Notes: generated by a model not told the origin, from the letters alone. DNA of 64,000 bases from Hafnia psychrotolerans (GCF_014639435.1 NZ_BMFZ01000011.1:62001-126000), one strand, 5' to 3'. Positions 15,914 through 25,707 are shown, counted from the stretch's first letter. A program made the numbers and translations.

Positions 15914-17827
15914 ATGCTTTCACCAAACGTTAAGGTCGGAGTTCAAAACTTTGGCCGTTTCCTGAGTAATATGGTGATGCCTAACATCGGGGCATTCATT
16001 GCCTGGGGTATCATTACTGCTCTGTTCATTCCTACCGGCTGGCTACCCAACGCCACGTTAGCCAAGTTGGTCGGCCCGATGATCACTTATCTCCTGCCAT
16101 TGCTCATCGGTTTCACCGGTGGTCGTCTGGTCGGCGGTGATCGTGGGGGCGTGGTCGGCGCAATCACCGTAATGGGTGTGATCGTCGGTGCGGATATGCC
16201 GATGTTCCTCGGCGCGATGATTGGTGGTCCGCTGGGTGGTTGGTGTATCAAACGCTTTGACCGTTGGGTAGACGGTAAAATCAAAAGCGGCTTCGAGATG
16301 TTGGTTAACAACTTCTCGGCCGGTATCATCGGTATGCTGCTGGCGATTCTGGCCTTCCTGGCAATCGGCCCGTTAGTCGAGGCCTTATCTAAAGTGCTGG
16401 CTGCTGGCGTACACATCATGGTTATTCATAACCTGTTGCCGCTGGCCTCTATCTTTGTTGAACCGGCGAAAATCCTGTTCCTCAATAACGCCATCAACCA
16501 CGGTATCTTCTCTCCACTGGGTATCCAGCAGGCGACTGAAACCGGTAAGTCTATCTTCTTCCTGATTGAAGCGAATCCGGGTCCGGGTATGGGCGTGCTG
16601 ATGGCCTATATGTTCTTTGGCCGTGGCAGTGCCAAGCAGTCTGCGGGCGGCGCGGCAATTATTCACTTCTTCGGTGGTATCCACGAAATTTACTTCCCAT
16701 ACGTGCTGATGAACCCACGCCTTTTACTGGCGGTGATTCTGGGCGGTATGACAGGTGTGTTCACTCTGACCGTGCTGAACGGGGGTTTGGTTTCTCCGGC
16801 TTCTCCGGGTTCCATCCTGGCCGTACTGGCGATGACGCCAAAAGGGACTTACTTCGCGAACATTGCTGCTGTCGTGGCGGCGTTTGCGGTCTCCTTCGTG
16901 GTCTCTGCATTCTTGCTGAAAACCACCAAGGTAAAAGAAGGCGACGATCTGGACGACGCAACCCGTCGCATCCAGGACATGAAAGCGGAATCTAAAGGCG
17001 GCAAACCTTCTGCTGCTGGCGTTGCGGGCGACCTGTCTACCGTGCGTAAAATCATCGTAGCCTGCGATGCTGGTATGGGTTCCAGCGCCATGGGTGCTGG
17101 CGTGCTGCGCAAAAAAGTGCAAGATGCGGGTCTGACCAACATTAGTGTCACCAATAGCGCAATCAATAATCTGCCGGACGACGTGGATCTGGTGATCACC
17201 CATCGTGACCTGACTGAACGTGCCATGCGTCAGGTGCCCCATGCCCAGCATATATCGTTGACTAACTTCCTCGACAGCGGCCTGTACACTGACCTGACTG
17301 CGCGTCTGGTTGAGGTGAACAAAACCAGCCAGTACAAAGAGAAAGTCAATACCACGTTGAGTGACAGCCTGGTATCAGAGCAGGAAAACGAAAACCTGTT
17401 CCGTCTGAGCGAAGCTAATATCTTCCTCGGCCAGCAGGCAACCAGCAAAGAACAAGCTATCCGTTTTGCGGGTGAGCAACTGGTCAAAGGGGGTTATGTT
17501 CAACCTGAATATGTTGAAGCCATGCTGGACCGCGAACAGCTGACGTCTACCTACCTGGGGGAATCTATCGCTGTGCCACATGGCACCATAGAAGCCAAAG
17601 ATCGCGTACTGAAGACCGGTATCGTATTTTGTCAGTATCCGGCGGGTATCCGTTGGGGCGAAGAGGAAGATGACTCAGCCCGTCTGGTTATTGGTATCGC
17701 GGCGCGTAATAATGAGCACATCAACGTGATCACCAAACTGACTACGGCGCTGGACGAAGATGGCGTGATTGAGCGTCTGGCGAACACCACCAGCGTTGAA
17801 GAGGTTCTGAGTATTCTTCGCGGTTAA
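15914..17827 (+). CDS. mtlA: PTS mannitol-specific EIICBA
   Basis: This 637-residue fused phosphotransferase takes up D-mannitol and releases mannitol-1-phosphate. The domain order is EIIC membrane channel (~1-340, FGRFLSNMVMPNIGAF, GGIHEIYFPYVLMNP), EIIB (~380-470, phospho-Cys in IIVACDAGMGSSAMG) and EIIA (~490-635, phospho-His in SIAVPHGT). Length equals E. coli MtlA. The ATG at 15914 was preferred over an in-frame GTG at 15905 because it has an AGGGG site upstream and matches the family start. It heads mtlADR. Four CRP sites upstream imply catabolite activation, and MtlR would repress. Confidence 0.97.
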   Translation: MLSPNVKVGVQNFGRFLSNMVMPNIGAFIAWGIITALFIPTGWLPNATLAKLVGPMITYLLPLLIGFTGGRLVGGDRGGVVGAITVMGVIVGADMPMFLGAMIGGPLGGWCIKRFDRWVDGKIKSGFEMLVNNFSAGIIGMLLAILAFLAIGPLVEALSKVLAAGVHIMVIHNLLPLASIFVEPAKILFLNNAINHGIFSPLGIQQATETGKSIFFLIEANPGPGMGVLMAYMFFGRGSAKQSAGGAAIIHFFGGIHEIYFPYVLMNPRLLLAVILGGMTGVFTLTVLNGGLVSPASPGSILAVLAMTPKGTYFANIAAVVAAFAVSFVVSAFLLKTTKVKEGDDLDDATRRIQDMKAESKGGKPSAAGVAGDLSTVRKIIVACDAGMGSSAMGAGVLRKKVQDAGLTNISVTNSAINNLPDDVDLVITHRDLTERAMRQVPHAQHISLTNFLDSGLYTDLTARLVEVNKTSQYKEKVNTTLSDSLVSEQENENLFRLSEANIFLGQQATSKEQAIRFAGEQLVKGGYVQPEYVEAMLDREQLTSTYLGESIAVPHGTIEAKDRVLKTGIVFCQYPAGIRWGEEEDDSARLVIGIAARNNEHINVITKLTTALDEDGVIERLANTTSVEEVLSILRG

Positions 17828-17870
17828 TTAATGATTCGCAGCCGGAAGGCTCCAGATCATTACCCAAAAT

Positions 17871-17985
17871 AATTGATGTTGCAGCAAGGCGGCAAACGAG
17901 AGCATCCCGATGAGCAGACATAGGTCAGTGATTCGGGTGAACGAACGCTACTAACGCCGCTGCGGCTCAAGTATGAAGGGGAATT
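17871..17985 (+). repeat. ERIC-like intergenic repeat, copy 1 (mtlA-mtlD)
   Basis: About 115 bp beginning TTGATGTTGCAGCAAGGCGGC, with the core ATCCCGATGAGC ... GTGATTCGGGTGAACGA and ending near TATGAAGGGGAATT. It is clearly related to the block after mtlD (19264-19381), in the same orientation. The ATCCCGA/TTCGGGTGA core can pair, as in ERIC/IRU-type enterobacterial intergenic repeats. Confidence 0.75.
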
Positions 17986-17998
17986 AGAGCGTCACTCA

Positions 17999-18024
17999 GC
18001 GGGTCTTACGAGACCCGCTTGTTG
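17999..18024 (+). terminator. stem-loop between mtlA and mtlD
   Basis: GCGGGTCT-TACG-AGACCCGC is a perfect 8-bp stem with a tetraloop, followed by TTGTTG. The T-run is weak, so it may attenuate or protect the 3' end of the mtlA segment rather than stop all read-through into mtlD. Confidence 0.6.
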
Positions 18025-18102
18025 ATTCGGAGCCGGGCGGCTCCCCAGCTTTACCTCAAGCTTTTTACCCTAAAGCATGGCCCCCGATTTGAAGGAAATA
18101 TT

Positions 18103-19251
18103 ATGAAAGCATTACATTTTGGCGCCGGTAACATCGGCCGCGGTTTCATTGGTAAATTACTGGCCGATGCTGGTGTTGAGCTGACATTTGCAGACGTCAG
18201 CCCGGTATTACTCGAAGCACTGAACAGTCGTCATAGTTATGATGTCCATGTTGTCGGTGAGCAGGCGAGCGTTGAGCCTGTCAACAATGTTAATGCCGTC
18301 AACAGTGCCGGTCAGGATGCGATTAACCTGATCGCTGACGTTGATTTGGTGACCACCGCCGTTGGCCCGACTGTGCTGGAAAAAATCGCACCGAATGTCG
18401 CCAAAGGTCTGGTTCTGCGTCATCAGCAGGGTAATGAATCTCCGCTTAACATCATTGCCTGTGAAAACATGGTGCGTGGGACCAGCCAGTTCAAACAGCA
18501 CGTCTTTAACGCGCTGCCGGAAGATGAGAAAGTCTGGGTTGAAGCCCACGTTGGTTTTGTTGACTCTGCGGTTGACCGCATCGTGCCTCCGGCGGCGGCC
18601 GGGACTACGGATCCGCTGGCAGTGACGGTTGAAACCTTCAGCGAATGGATTGTCGATCAGACTCAGTTTAAAGGTCCGTTGCCAGCCATCGCCGGTATGG
18701 AACCGACAGACAATTTGATGGCTTTCGTTGAGCGCAAACTCTTTACGCTCAACACCGGTCACGCGATTACCGCGTATCTCGGTCAGCAGGCGGGCCACGC
18801 GACCATCCGAGACGCTATCCTGGATGAGAAAGTCCGTCTGGTGGTGCGTGGTGCGATGGAAGAGAGCGGTCAGGTGCTGATCAACCGTTACGGTTTCGAC
18901 CCGGAAAGACATTTTGCTTATATCGAAAAGATCATCTCACGCTTTGAAAATCCGTACCTGCACGATGATGTTGAACGCGTTGGCCGCCAACCGCTGCGCA
19001 AACTCAGTGCGGGGGATCGCCTGATCAAACCTCTGCTGGGCACGTTGGAATACCGCCTGCCACACAACAATTTGGTGATCGGTATCGCCGCGGCGATGCA
19101 TTACCGCAGTGACGAAGATCAGCAGGCCAAAGAGTGGGCTGATCTGCTGGAAAAAGTCGGGCCGAAAGCCGCGTTGGCCCAGGTATCCGGTTTGCCGGAG
19201 GACGGTGAAGTTGTTGCCCAGGCCGTCGGTATCTACGATAAAATGCACTAA
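18103..19251 (+). CDS. mtlD: mannitol-1-phosphate 5-dehydrogenase
   Basis: This 382-residue NAD-dependent polyol dehydrogenase oxidises mannitol-1-phosphate to fructose-6-phosphate, feeding glycolysis. The N-terminal Rossmann motif is [13 protein letters not shown] (~5-17). The catalytic helix contains [10 protein letters not shown] with the conserved Lys/Asn/His set. Length is identical to E. coli MtlD. The ATG at 18103 follows GAAGGAAAT and aligns with the family; a longer frame upstream runs through the intercistronic hairpin. It is the second gene of the mannitol operon and is bracketed by two ERIC-like repeats. Confidence 0.97.
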   Translation: MKALHFGAGNIGRGFIGKLLADAGVELTFADVSPVLLEALNSRHSYDVHVVGEQASVEPVNNVNAVNSAGQDAINLIADVDLVTTAVGPTVLEKIAPNVAKGLVLRHQQGNESPLNIIACENMVRGTSQFKQHVFNALPEDEKVWVEAHVGFVDSAVDRIVPPAAAGTTDPLAVTVETFSEWIVDQTQFKGPLPAIAGMEPTDNLMAFVERKLFTLNTGHAITAYLGQQAGHATIRDAILDEKVRLVVRGAMEESGQVLINRYGFDPERHFAYIEKIISRFENPYLHDDVERVGRQPLRKLSAGDRLIKPLLGTLEYRLPHNNLVIGIAAAMHYRSDEDQQAKEWADLLEKVGPKAALAQVSGLPEDGEVVAQAVGIYDKMH

Positions 19252-19263
19252 ATGATGCCCTAA

Positions 19264-19381
19264 GTGATTGGTGTTGCAGCAAGACAGCAAGCGAGAGAAT
19301 CACGATGCGCTGACATCAGTCAGTGTTTCGGGTGAACGAGAGCGGCTAATGTAGCTGTAGCTTCAAACACATAGGGGATTG
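19264..19381 (+). repeat. ERIC-like intergenic repeat, copy 2 (mtlD-mtlR)
   Basis: About 118 bp with GGTGTTGCAGCAAGACAGC, GAATCACGATGCGC, then GTGTTTCGGGTGAACGAGAGC and a final ATAGGGGATTG. It aligns over its whole length with copy 1 at 17871-17985 but is more diverged. It starts 13 bp after the mtlD stop and ends 23 bp before the mtlR ATG. Confidence 0.72.
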
Positions 19382-19403
19382 CACGGATGACAGCAGAGGC
19401 GTT

Positions 19404-20006
19404 ATGGACACACCTGAAGCCGTAATTCATGACGCGACTCTTACAGTAAGTAACTCGATGGAAAAAGCACAGGCGTTTGAAAATAGGGTACTGGAGAAGC
19501 TGAACGCAGGGAAAACTGTGCGCAGCTTTTTAATGACGGCCGTGGAATTGTTGGCGGAAGCGCTGGATATTCTGGTCGTGCAGGTATTTCGTAAAGACGA
19601 TTACGCCGTCAAATATGCCGTCGAACCTTTACTGAATGGCAGTGGCCCGCTGGGTGATTTAAGCGTACGCCTGAAACTGATTTACGCGCTCGGCGTGATC
19701 AGCCGCCACGAATATGAAGATGCCGAACTGCTGATGGCGTTGCGTGAAGAGCTGAATTACGACGGTGAAGATTACCGCTTCACCGATGACGAAATCCTCG
19801 GCCCCTTTGGTGAGTTGCATTGCGTGACCGAACTGCCGCCTGCGCCAACCTTCCCCAAGCCCGGCGAAGCCGACGAATCGTTGATCGCCATGCAACGTCA
19901 GCGCTACCAGCAAATCGTCCGCTCTACCATGGTTCTTTGCGTTACCGGGCTGATCGCTCATATCAGTAATCAGCAGCCGTCACGCTTATCACCGGTTCAA
20001 CGCTGA
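19404..20006 (+). CDS. mtlR: mannitol operon repressor MtlR
   Basis: This 200-residue protein of the MtlR/FumE family is the regulator of the mannitol operon. It matches E. coli MtlR strongly through AFENRVLEKLNAGKTVRSFL, QVFRKDDYAVKYAVEPLL, GPLGDLSVRLKLIYALGVI and ILGPFGELHCV. It has no classical helix-turn-helix; MtlR proteins are all-helical and are thought to act with a partner. It is the third gene of mtlADR, 152 bp after mtlD with a repeat in the gap. The end converges with the LysE-type gene, leaving only 3 bp between stops. Confidence 0.95.
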   Translation: MDTPEAVIHDATLTVSNSMEKAQAFENRVLEKLNAGKTVRSFLMTAVELLAEALDILVVQVFRKDDYAVKYAVEPLLNGSGPLGDLSVRLKLIYALGVISRHEYEDAELLMALREELNYDGEDYRFTDDEILGPFGELHCVTELPPAPTFPKPGEADESLIAMQRQRYQQIVRSTMVLCVTGLIAHISNQQPSRLSPVQR

Positions 20007-20009
20007 TGC

Positions 20010-20618
20010 TTATTGAAGTGCATGGCGCACCTCGCCAACCAGCAGCCACAGTGCGGTGAGTGCCATCATGCCGCCCATGATCGTATTGAACAGTTTCAGC
20101 TTCCACTCAACACGTAACGCCTGACGTAACCTGTCCCCCATCAACACCCACACCAGAATGCACGGAAGATTGATCAGCGCGAAACCGATGCAAATCAGCA
20201 GTGTGTGATGCAGCATATTGCCGTTCGGTGGCGTAAACAGAATGGCCACGTTGGTCGCCATTAGCCACGCTTTTGGGTTGATTGCCTGAAACAGCGCACC
20301 GCCGACCAAATTCATCGGCTGCTGTTTCTCGCCCTCTTTTGGCGTACCTGAACGGTAGATTTTCCACGACAGCCAGAACAAATACGCGCAGCCTACCGCG
20401 GCCATCGGCAGACGCACCGCGTTTATCCAACTGAGTAAAATCGCCAGCATTGAGGTCATCAGCGCGCACTGCACGACACAGCCGAGCGTGATCCCCAGCA
20501 TCATCGGCACGCTGCGGCGCAATCCGAAATTGACCCCCGATGCTGCCAGTAGCAAATTATTCGGCCCCGGCGTGATCGACATCACCGTGACATAACTGAC
20601 AAAAGCGGTATCCAGCAT
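20010..20618 (-). CDS. LysE/RhtB-family amino-acid exporter
   Basis: This 202-residue, about six-helix inner-membrane exporter of the LysE superfamily shows the N-terminal family signature SITPGPNNLLLAASG (~14-28) and NPKAWLMATNVAILF (~114-128). It is likely to export an amino acid or derivative. The ATG at 20618 follows AAGGAAT; an upstream frame adds 23 residues with no family similarity. It is divergent from a MocR/GntR-type regulator 142 bp away, a common exporter/regulator pairing. This pair is absent between mtlR and yibL in E. coli. Confidence 0.88.
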   Translation of the reverse strand: MLDTAFVSYVTVMSITPGPNNLLLAASGVNFGLRRSVPMMLGITLGCVVQCALMTSMLAILLSWINAVRLPMAAVGCAYLFWLSWKIYRSGTPKEGEKQQPMNLVGGALFQAINPKAWLMATNVAILFTPPNGNMLHHTLLICIGFALINLPCILVWVLMGDRLRQALRVEWKLKLFNTIMGGMMALTALWLLVGEVRHALQ

Positions 20619-20673
20619 TTTTATTCCTTGGTATCTAAAGTCTGTCCATACAGAGTAAGCAGTCAGAGAGTTA

Positions 20674-20735
20674 GGTAACAGAACCAAAAATACGCTATTG
20701 TCATGGTTACAGTTGAGTGAAAAACAAACTGTACC
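20674..20735. promoter_or_regulatory. Candidate MocR operator cluster in the LysE/MocR divergent gap
   Basis: Three related half-sites lie between the divergent genes: GGTAACAG at 20674-20681, GGTTACAG at 20705-20712 (direct, 31 bp on) and CTGTACC at 20729-20735 (inverted). A CTGT-CCAT-ACAG palindrome sits at 20642-20653. Direct-plus-inverted half-sites are typical for MocR-type regulators. Confidence 0.45.
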
Positions 20736-20760
20736 TATTCACTTTTGCGGAACTGATACC

Positions 20761-22275
20761 ATGGTCGATACGCTGAGCTCGCTCACCGATATATCTAACG
20801 ATACGCGCTATAACCAGCTGGCAGATAATCTGGCTGAAGCCATCCGCCGTGGCACATTGCCTGCAGGCAGCCGCTTGCCGTCAGTGCGACGCAGTGCTCA
20901 AACCCATGCGGTCAGTATCAATACCGTGGTGGCGGCTTACCGGCGGCTTGAAGATCGCGGTCTGATCGAAGCCCGACCGCAATCAGGTTTCTATGTACGC
21001 ACCGCGCTACCGGCGCTGGAGGTTCGCCATCAGCCCCATACGCCTGCTGCCGAACCCGCGGGTGATGTTCTGGACCTCATCGATACCGTGTTTGCCGCGC
21101 AAGTTAATCCGGCCTATACCAATCTTTCGCTGGCTTGTCCGCAGGCCAATGATTTCTATCCCGGTGCCAAACTGGGTCGCATCATGGCGTCGTTACTGCG
21201 TCGTCAGCCGCATATCATTGGGCAGTACGCACTGCCGCCGGGAAACCTTGGGTTGCGCCAGCAGATCGCCCGCCGTTCTTTAGGGTTGGGTATGATGCTT
21301 GAAGCGGGGGACATCACCCTGACACATGGCTGTATGGAAGCCCTGCAATTGGCGCTGCGGGTGACGACCCAGCCGGGCGACAGCGTGGGGTTGGAGACGC
21401 CAACTTACTTTTACCTGCTGCCGCTGCTGGCCAGTCTGGGGCTGAAAGCGGTGGAAATCCCAACGGATCCGCAGACCGGGATCTCGCTTGATGCGTTGGA
21501 GTTGATGCTCAATGAAAAGCGTCTGAATGCGGTGATTGCCATGCCGACGGCGCAGAATCCGATGGGCTTTACCATGCCGCTGGCGGCGAAAAAACGTCTG
21601 GCGCACTTGATGAACGATCATCAGGTGCCGCTGATTGAAGATGGTCTTTACGCTGAGATCCAATTCAGTGACGCACTCTCCCCAGCGGTAAAATCTTTCG
21701 ACCGAAATGGCTGGGTGCTGTTTTGCACCAGCTTCACCAAAACACTGGCACCGGATTTTCGTGTTGGCTGGATAGCCGGTGGTCGCTTTGCTGAGAAGCT
21801 GCGCAAGCTGAAGGCGGTGTCCTCGATGTCGGAGTCTTTTTTGCTGTCACAAACGCTGGCGGTGTTTCTTGAATCCGGCGGTTACGACCACCATCTGCGC
21901 GCGCTGCGCCGCCGTTACGCCGCGCAGGTTGATGAAGCACGGGCGCTGATCTCCCGCTATTTTCCTCAAGGGACTTGCGCGACACAACCAATGGGCGGCT
22001 TTGTGTTCTGGGTGGATTTTCCTCCCGGTGTCGATACCGTGGTCCTGTTCCAGCAACTGCTGGATGAGAAAATCTGCATGACGCCAGGCACGCTTTATTC
22101 GCCGAGTGGGCGCTATCGCAATGGCCTGCGGCTGTCGTGCTGTTATCCTTTTAATGCCCGCTATACCGCCGCGCTAGCGCGTCTCGGGCAGCGTGCCTGT
22201 GAAATGAGCGGACTGCCGCCGGGATTGGCAACAACAACGGCTGACGCTCGGGCTGATGAAACGCGTACTTCCTGA
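20761..22275 (+). CDS. MocR-type GntR/aminotransferase-like regulator
   Basis: This 504-residue MocR/GabR-family regulator has an N-terminal GntR winged helix (~15-80, [20 protein letters not shown]) joined to a fold-type I aminotransferase domain (~110-490). The PLP-binding Lys is in [17 protein letters not shown], with Asn/Pro motifs in TAQNPMGFT. It is most like the YdcR group of E. coli. Such proteins sense pyridoxal phosphate or its amino-acid adducts. The divergent LysE-type exporter is the probable target. The ATG at 20761 was chosen by domain alignment; an upstream in-frame ATG-less extension lies in the operator region. Confidence 0.88.
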   Translation: MVDTLSSLTDISNDTRYNQLADNLAEAIRRGTLPAGSRLPSVRRSAQTHAVSINTVVAAYRRLEDRGLIEARPQSGFYVRTALPALEVRHQPHTPAAEPAGDVLDLIDTVFAAQVNPAYTNLSLACPQANDFYPGAKLGRIMASLLRRQPHIIGQYALPPGNLGLRQQIARRSLGLGMMLEAGDITLTHGCMEALQLALRVTTQPGDSVGLETPTYFYLLPLLASLGLKAVEIPTDPQTGISLDALELMLNEKRLNAVIAMPTAQNPMGFTMPLAAKKRLAHLMNDHQVPLIEDGLYAEIQFSDALSPAVKSFDRNGWVLFCTSFTKTLAPDFRVGWIAGGRFAEKLRKLKAVSSMSESFLLSQTLAVFLESGGYDHHLRALRRRYAAQVDEARALISRYFPQGTCATQPMGGFVFWVDFPPGVDTVVLFQQLLDEKICMTPGTLYSPSGRYRNGLRLSCCYPFNARYTAALARLGQRACEMSGLPPGLATTTADARADETRTS

Positions 22276-22339
22276 TACACTAGACGTTATTATCTTGAGC
22301 AACATCGTGCCGAAGCGGCACGCACGGGTCGAAAACACT

Positions 22340-22702
22340 ATGAAAGAAGTCGAAAAAGCCGAAATTAAACGCCTCAGCGACATGCTGGACGCATTGAATC
22401 ACAAAGATGCCGCTGTTATTCAGCAGGGCAACTCTGAACTGATTTCCAAGCATGAAGACGAAAAAGAGAAGCTGGCAACTGAAATCGCCCGCTTGAAAAA
22501 TGTGCGGGTCGTCAAACTGAGTGCAGAAGCGCAGAAGCTGGCAACACTGCCGTACAGCCGTGAAATTACCAAAAAAGAGCAGGCCGATATGGGCACGCTG
22601 AAGAAAGTTGTGCGCGGTATTGTGGTGGTTCACCCGATGACAGCGCTGGGCCGTGAAATGGGCTTGAAAGTGGTCACCGGTTACGCCAAGAAAGCTTTCT
22701 GA
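22340..22702 (+). CDS. yibL: ribosome-associated protein YibL
   Basis: This 120-residue DUF2810 protein closely matches E. coli YibL ([53 protein letters not shown]). E. coli YibL co-sediments with ribosomes and its function is not established. It is rich in Lys and Glu with a helical N-terminal half. In E. coli it directly follows mtlR; here the LysE/MocR pair is inserted between. The ATG at 22340 was chosen by homology. A terminator follows immediately. Confidence 0.93.
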   Translation: MKEVEKAEIKRLSDMLDALNHKDAAVIQQGNSELISKHEDEKEKLATEIARLKNVRVVKLSAEAQKLATLPYSREITKKEQADMGTLKKVVRGIVVVHPMTALGREMGLKVVTGYAKKAF

Positions 22703-22708
22703 TGAGCT

Positions 22709-22742
22709 AACGGCCTCCCTTTAGCCGGGAAGGCCGTTACAT
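22709..22742 (+). terminator. hairpin terminator of yibL
   Basis: AACGGCCTCCC and GGGAAGGCCGTT pair across TTTAGCC, starting 7 bp after the stop. The following ACATT is T-poor, so termination strength is uncertain. Confidence 0.65.
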
Positions 22743-22829
22743 TGATCTCTTCCTCTAATCCAACACCCTTCTTCCTCAAACCTCAATGTTGTTGCGGTTC
22801 ACCCGTGATATCTCAGGTTACCTGTGACC

Positions 22830-24776
22830 TCAAAAGGTCTCCCAGTTTCCTTGTTCTGCGCTGGCCGGGCGAGGCAGCGCGGCAACTTTAGCCGGCGCGG
22901 CGCGCTGCACATCAGACGTGACGAAAGTATCATTCTCTGACAAGCGGAATACGGATACCGCATTGGTCAGAACGCGTGACTGATCTTCCAGCGAGTCTGC
23001 TGCGGCAGCCGATTGCTCTACCAGCGCGGCGTTTTGCTGGGTGGTGCTATCCATTTCAACGATGGCCAGAGATATTTGCGCAATCCCACGGCTTTGTTCA
23101 TCGGATGCTGATGCAATTTCTCCCATGATATCGCGTACGTGAGTGACCGCCTGAACGATATCCTGCATGGTGCGGCCGGTATTTTCGACCAGTTTGGAAC
23201 CGGTGTTCACACGCTCAACCGACTCGGCGATCAGCCCCTCGATCTCTTTGGCCGCCTGTGCGCTTCGCTGCGCCAGTGACCGCACTTCGGAGGCAACGAC
23301 GGAGAATCCGCGGCCCTGTTCGCCCGCCCGTGCTGCTTCTACTGCGGCATTGAGCGCCAGAATATTAGTTTGGAAGGCAATACCGTTGATCACGGAAGTA
23401 ATTTCAGCAATGCGTTTTGAACTGCCAGAGATTTGCTGCATGGTGACGACCACATCACCGACCTGCTTGCCGCCGAGTGTCGCCGTTTGCGAGGCATCGG
23501 CCGCCAGCTTACTGGCATGATGGGCATTCTCGGCATTCTGTTTCACGGTTGAACTCAACTGCTCCATGCTGGCGGCGGTCTCTTCGACGGCGGCGGCCTG
23601 CTGCTCGGTACGTGATGATAAATCGGTGTTCCCCGCCGCAATCTCAGAGGCGGCGTGCGACACCTGGCTGACACCCATCCGGATCTCATAAATCATATTG
23701 CGCAGATTTTGGCTCATTCCAGCCACCGCATTCATCAACATGCCCAACTCATCGCGACGCGGAGTGGACTGCGCAGCCGTCAGGTCGCCCTTGGCAATCA
23801 GCTCTGCTGTCACCAGCGTAGCGCGCAGTGGATGAGTAATTTGACGGGTAATGCGCCAGGCGATCAGTGCACCGATAAACAGCGCCACCAAGGCGATTAT
23901 CGCCATCAGCATCAGCGCCCGGCTGATATCCCGATGCGTATTATCCAGCTCATTTTTAAAGATGTTGCTGACCAGTGTATTCATCTCTGCCGCTTTTACC
24001 GACAGCACCTGTGAGTTCTGCTGTTCTTGTTGGTAAGCGGGCATATAGGCCACAATGCGGGACTTGTAGGTTGCCAGCGCGGACATCAGTGGTGCCAGCG
24101 TTTCCTGTTGGTTGGGTAGCAACAGAGCGTTGAGTTTCTTGGCGTTGGCCTGGGTGTCATCAATCGCTTTTAGTAGCGTCTGTTCGGATTCTTTATCCAT
24201 CTTCAGTAGCAGGCCACGCACGTAATAGCGCACGCTGATCAGTCTCTGAACCACATTGGCTAATGAAAGGCGAATGACCGGATCGGCATCTTCTACCCGC
24301 AGTTGTTCCTGCAAACGTTGAACGACATCTTCAGTTTCCGACAGATTCCAACTCTTACGGACGGCGTCTTTTTCAGCCACCGCTTTTTTAAACGCGGCCT
24401 GTGCCTGGTTGTACTCTTGAATTTTTACCGGAACCTGATCGAAATTAGTTTGGCTTTTTGTGTCCCAAACCAGCCGACCTTTTGCCGATTCGACAAGCTT
24501 TTGTAATTCAGCAATGCTGTGCTGATTTCTGGCCAGATAGTCAGGATCGTAATTGAGCTGATACAACGTGCGGCTGATTCTGGCCTCATTCAGTAATGTA
24601 TTCATCTGGTTACTGAAATCCACTTTTTCGGCACGATCGTTAATGTCTTTGAACTTCACCATACCGACAGTGGCGATCACCATCGCGATGATCAAAACCA
24701 AACCAAAACCCAGTCCGAGTTTGGTACCGACTTTGAGGTTTTCAATCCGCTGTGACAGACCTGTTTTATTTCCCAT
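22830..24776 (-). CDS. methyl-accepting chemotaxis protein with long periplasmic sensor
   Basis: This 648-residue transmembrane chemoreceptor has TM1 (~18-40), a ~250-residue all-helical periplasmic ligand domain, TM2 (~290-312), HAMP (~313-365), a methylated signalling helix bundle with the hairpin tip GIAFQTNILALNAAVEAARAG, and a C-terminal NWETF pentapeptide that tethers CheR/CheB in Tar/Tsr-type receptors. The sensor is longer than the four-helix domain of Tar and resembles helical-bimodular (HBM) sensors, which often detect organic acids; the ligand is not predictable. The ATG at 24776 has GGAG upstream. It is monocistronic. Confidence 0.92.
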   Translation of the reverse strand: MGNKTGLSQRIENLKVGTKLGLGFGLVLIIAMVIATVGMVKFKDINDRAEKVDFSNQMNTLLNEARISRTLYQLNYDPDYLARNQHSIAELQKLVESAKGRLVWDTKSQTNFDQVPVKIQEYNQAQAAFKKAVAEKDAVRKSWNLSETEDVVQRLQEQLRVEDADPVIRLSLANVVQRLISVRYYVRGLLLKMDKESEQTLLKAIDDTQANAKKLNALLLPNQQETLAPLMSALATYKSRIVAYMPAYQQEQQNSQVLSVKAAEMNTLVSNIFKNELDNTHRDISRALMLMAIIALVALFIGALIAWRITRQITHPLRATLVTAELIAKGDLTAAQSTPRRDELGMLMNAVAGMSQNLRNMIYEIRMGVSQVSHAASEIAAGNTDLSSRTEQQAAAVEETAASMEQLSSTVKQNAENAHHASKLAADASQTATLGGKQVGDVVVTMQQISGSSKRIAEITSVINGIAFQTNILALNAAVEAARAGEQGRGFSVVASEVRSLAQRSAQAAKEIEGLIAESVERVNTGSKLVENTGRTMQDIVQAVTHVRDIMGEIASASDEQSRGIAQISLAIVEMDSTTQQNAALVEQSAAAADSLEDQSRVLTNAVSVFRLSENDTFVTSDVQRAAPAKVAALPRPASAEQGNWETF

Positions 24777-24943
24777 AACTGTTCTCCACCGACGTCCTTG
24801 CTTATGTAAGTTGTATTTTCCGTGAAGCTTTGTTAAGAGCATATCGGAAGGACTTAAGAGAAACTTTAGGGGGAAGGCGGACTTATTTAAGAACTGCGAA
24901 CGGGGTCTGGTATTGGAATAAATAGGCGGCGGGATTAGGACAT

Positions 24944-24967
24944 AAAAAAGGCGGGGAAGGCCCCGCC
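24944..24967 (-). terminator. rho-independent terminator of sodA
   Basis: On the minus strand GGCGGGG-CCTT-CCCCGCC is a perfect 7-bp stem followed by TTTTTTAT, about 40 bp past the sodA stop. Confidence 0.9.
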
Positions 24968-25005
24968 ATTGTGCGAACGTGTAACCGGTTAAGGGTGGCG
25001 CGAAA

Positions 25006-25626
25006 TTACTTCGCTTCGGCCAGACGTTTTGCTGCTTCGTCCCAGTTCACTACAGCCCAGAACGCTTTAATGTAATCAGGGCGTTTGTTCTGATATTTCA
25101 GGTAATAAGCATGTTCCCACACGTCCAGGCCCAACAGCGGGAAACCTGACACGCCAGAAACGGCTTCGCCCATCAGCGGGCTGTCTTGGTTAGCAGTAGA
25201 AACCACGGCCAGTTTGCCGTCTTTCAGAACCAGCCACGCCCAGCCTGAGCCGAAACGAGTGGTTGCTGCTTTTTCGAAAGTCTCTTTGAAAGCGTCAACG
25301 CTGCCGAAGTCGCGTTCGATAGCTGCTTTCAGGTCGCCCTGCAGGGTAGTGCCTGTTTTCAGGCCCTTCCAGAACAAGCTGTGGTTGGCATGGCCGCCTG
25401 CATTATTACGCAGCGCAACTTTCTTGTCTGCTGGCACTTTATCGAGGTTTGCGATCAGCTCTTCAACGGACAGCTTTGCCAGTTCTGGCAGGCTTTCCAG
25501 CGCAGCGTTAGCATTGTTAACGTAGGCTTGGTGATGTTTAGAGTGATGGATTTCCATCGTTTCTTTATCGAAATGCGGTTCGAGTGCGTCGTATGCGTAA
25601 GGCAGTGATGGCAGTGAATAACTCAT
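25006..25626 (-). CDS. sodA: superoxide dismutase [Mn]
   Basis: This 206-residue Mn-superoxide dismutase converts superoxide to peroxide and oxygen in the cytosol. Metal ligands are His27 (MEIHHSKHH), the His of [10 protein letters not shown], and Asp/His of LDVWEHAYY. The Mn-type context is seen in [12 protein letters not shown] and NQDSPLMG. Length equals E. coli SodA. The ATG at 25626 has GGAG upstream; an extended frame reads back through the promoter. A Fur-box-like sequence upstream suggests iron-responsive repression, as in E. coli. Confidence 0.97.
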   Translation of the reverse strand: MSYSLPSLPYAYDALEPHFDKETMEIHHSKHHQAYVNNANAALESLPELAKLSVEELIANLDKVPADKKVALRNNAGGHANHSLFWKGLKTGTTLQGDLKAAIERDFGSVDAFKETFEKAATTRFGSGWAWLVLKDGKLAVVSTANQDSPLMGEAVSGVSGFPLLGLDVWEHAYYLKYQNKRPDYIKAFWAVVNWDEAAKRLAEAK

Positions 25627-25707
25627 GTTCATCGTCTCCATAGTGTAGGGCGGCACTGTCTGATGTAAGTACCGCGTAATCAGTCGGATCATTATAGTTA
25701 ATTAAAT

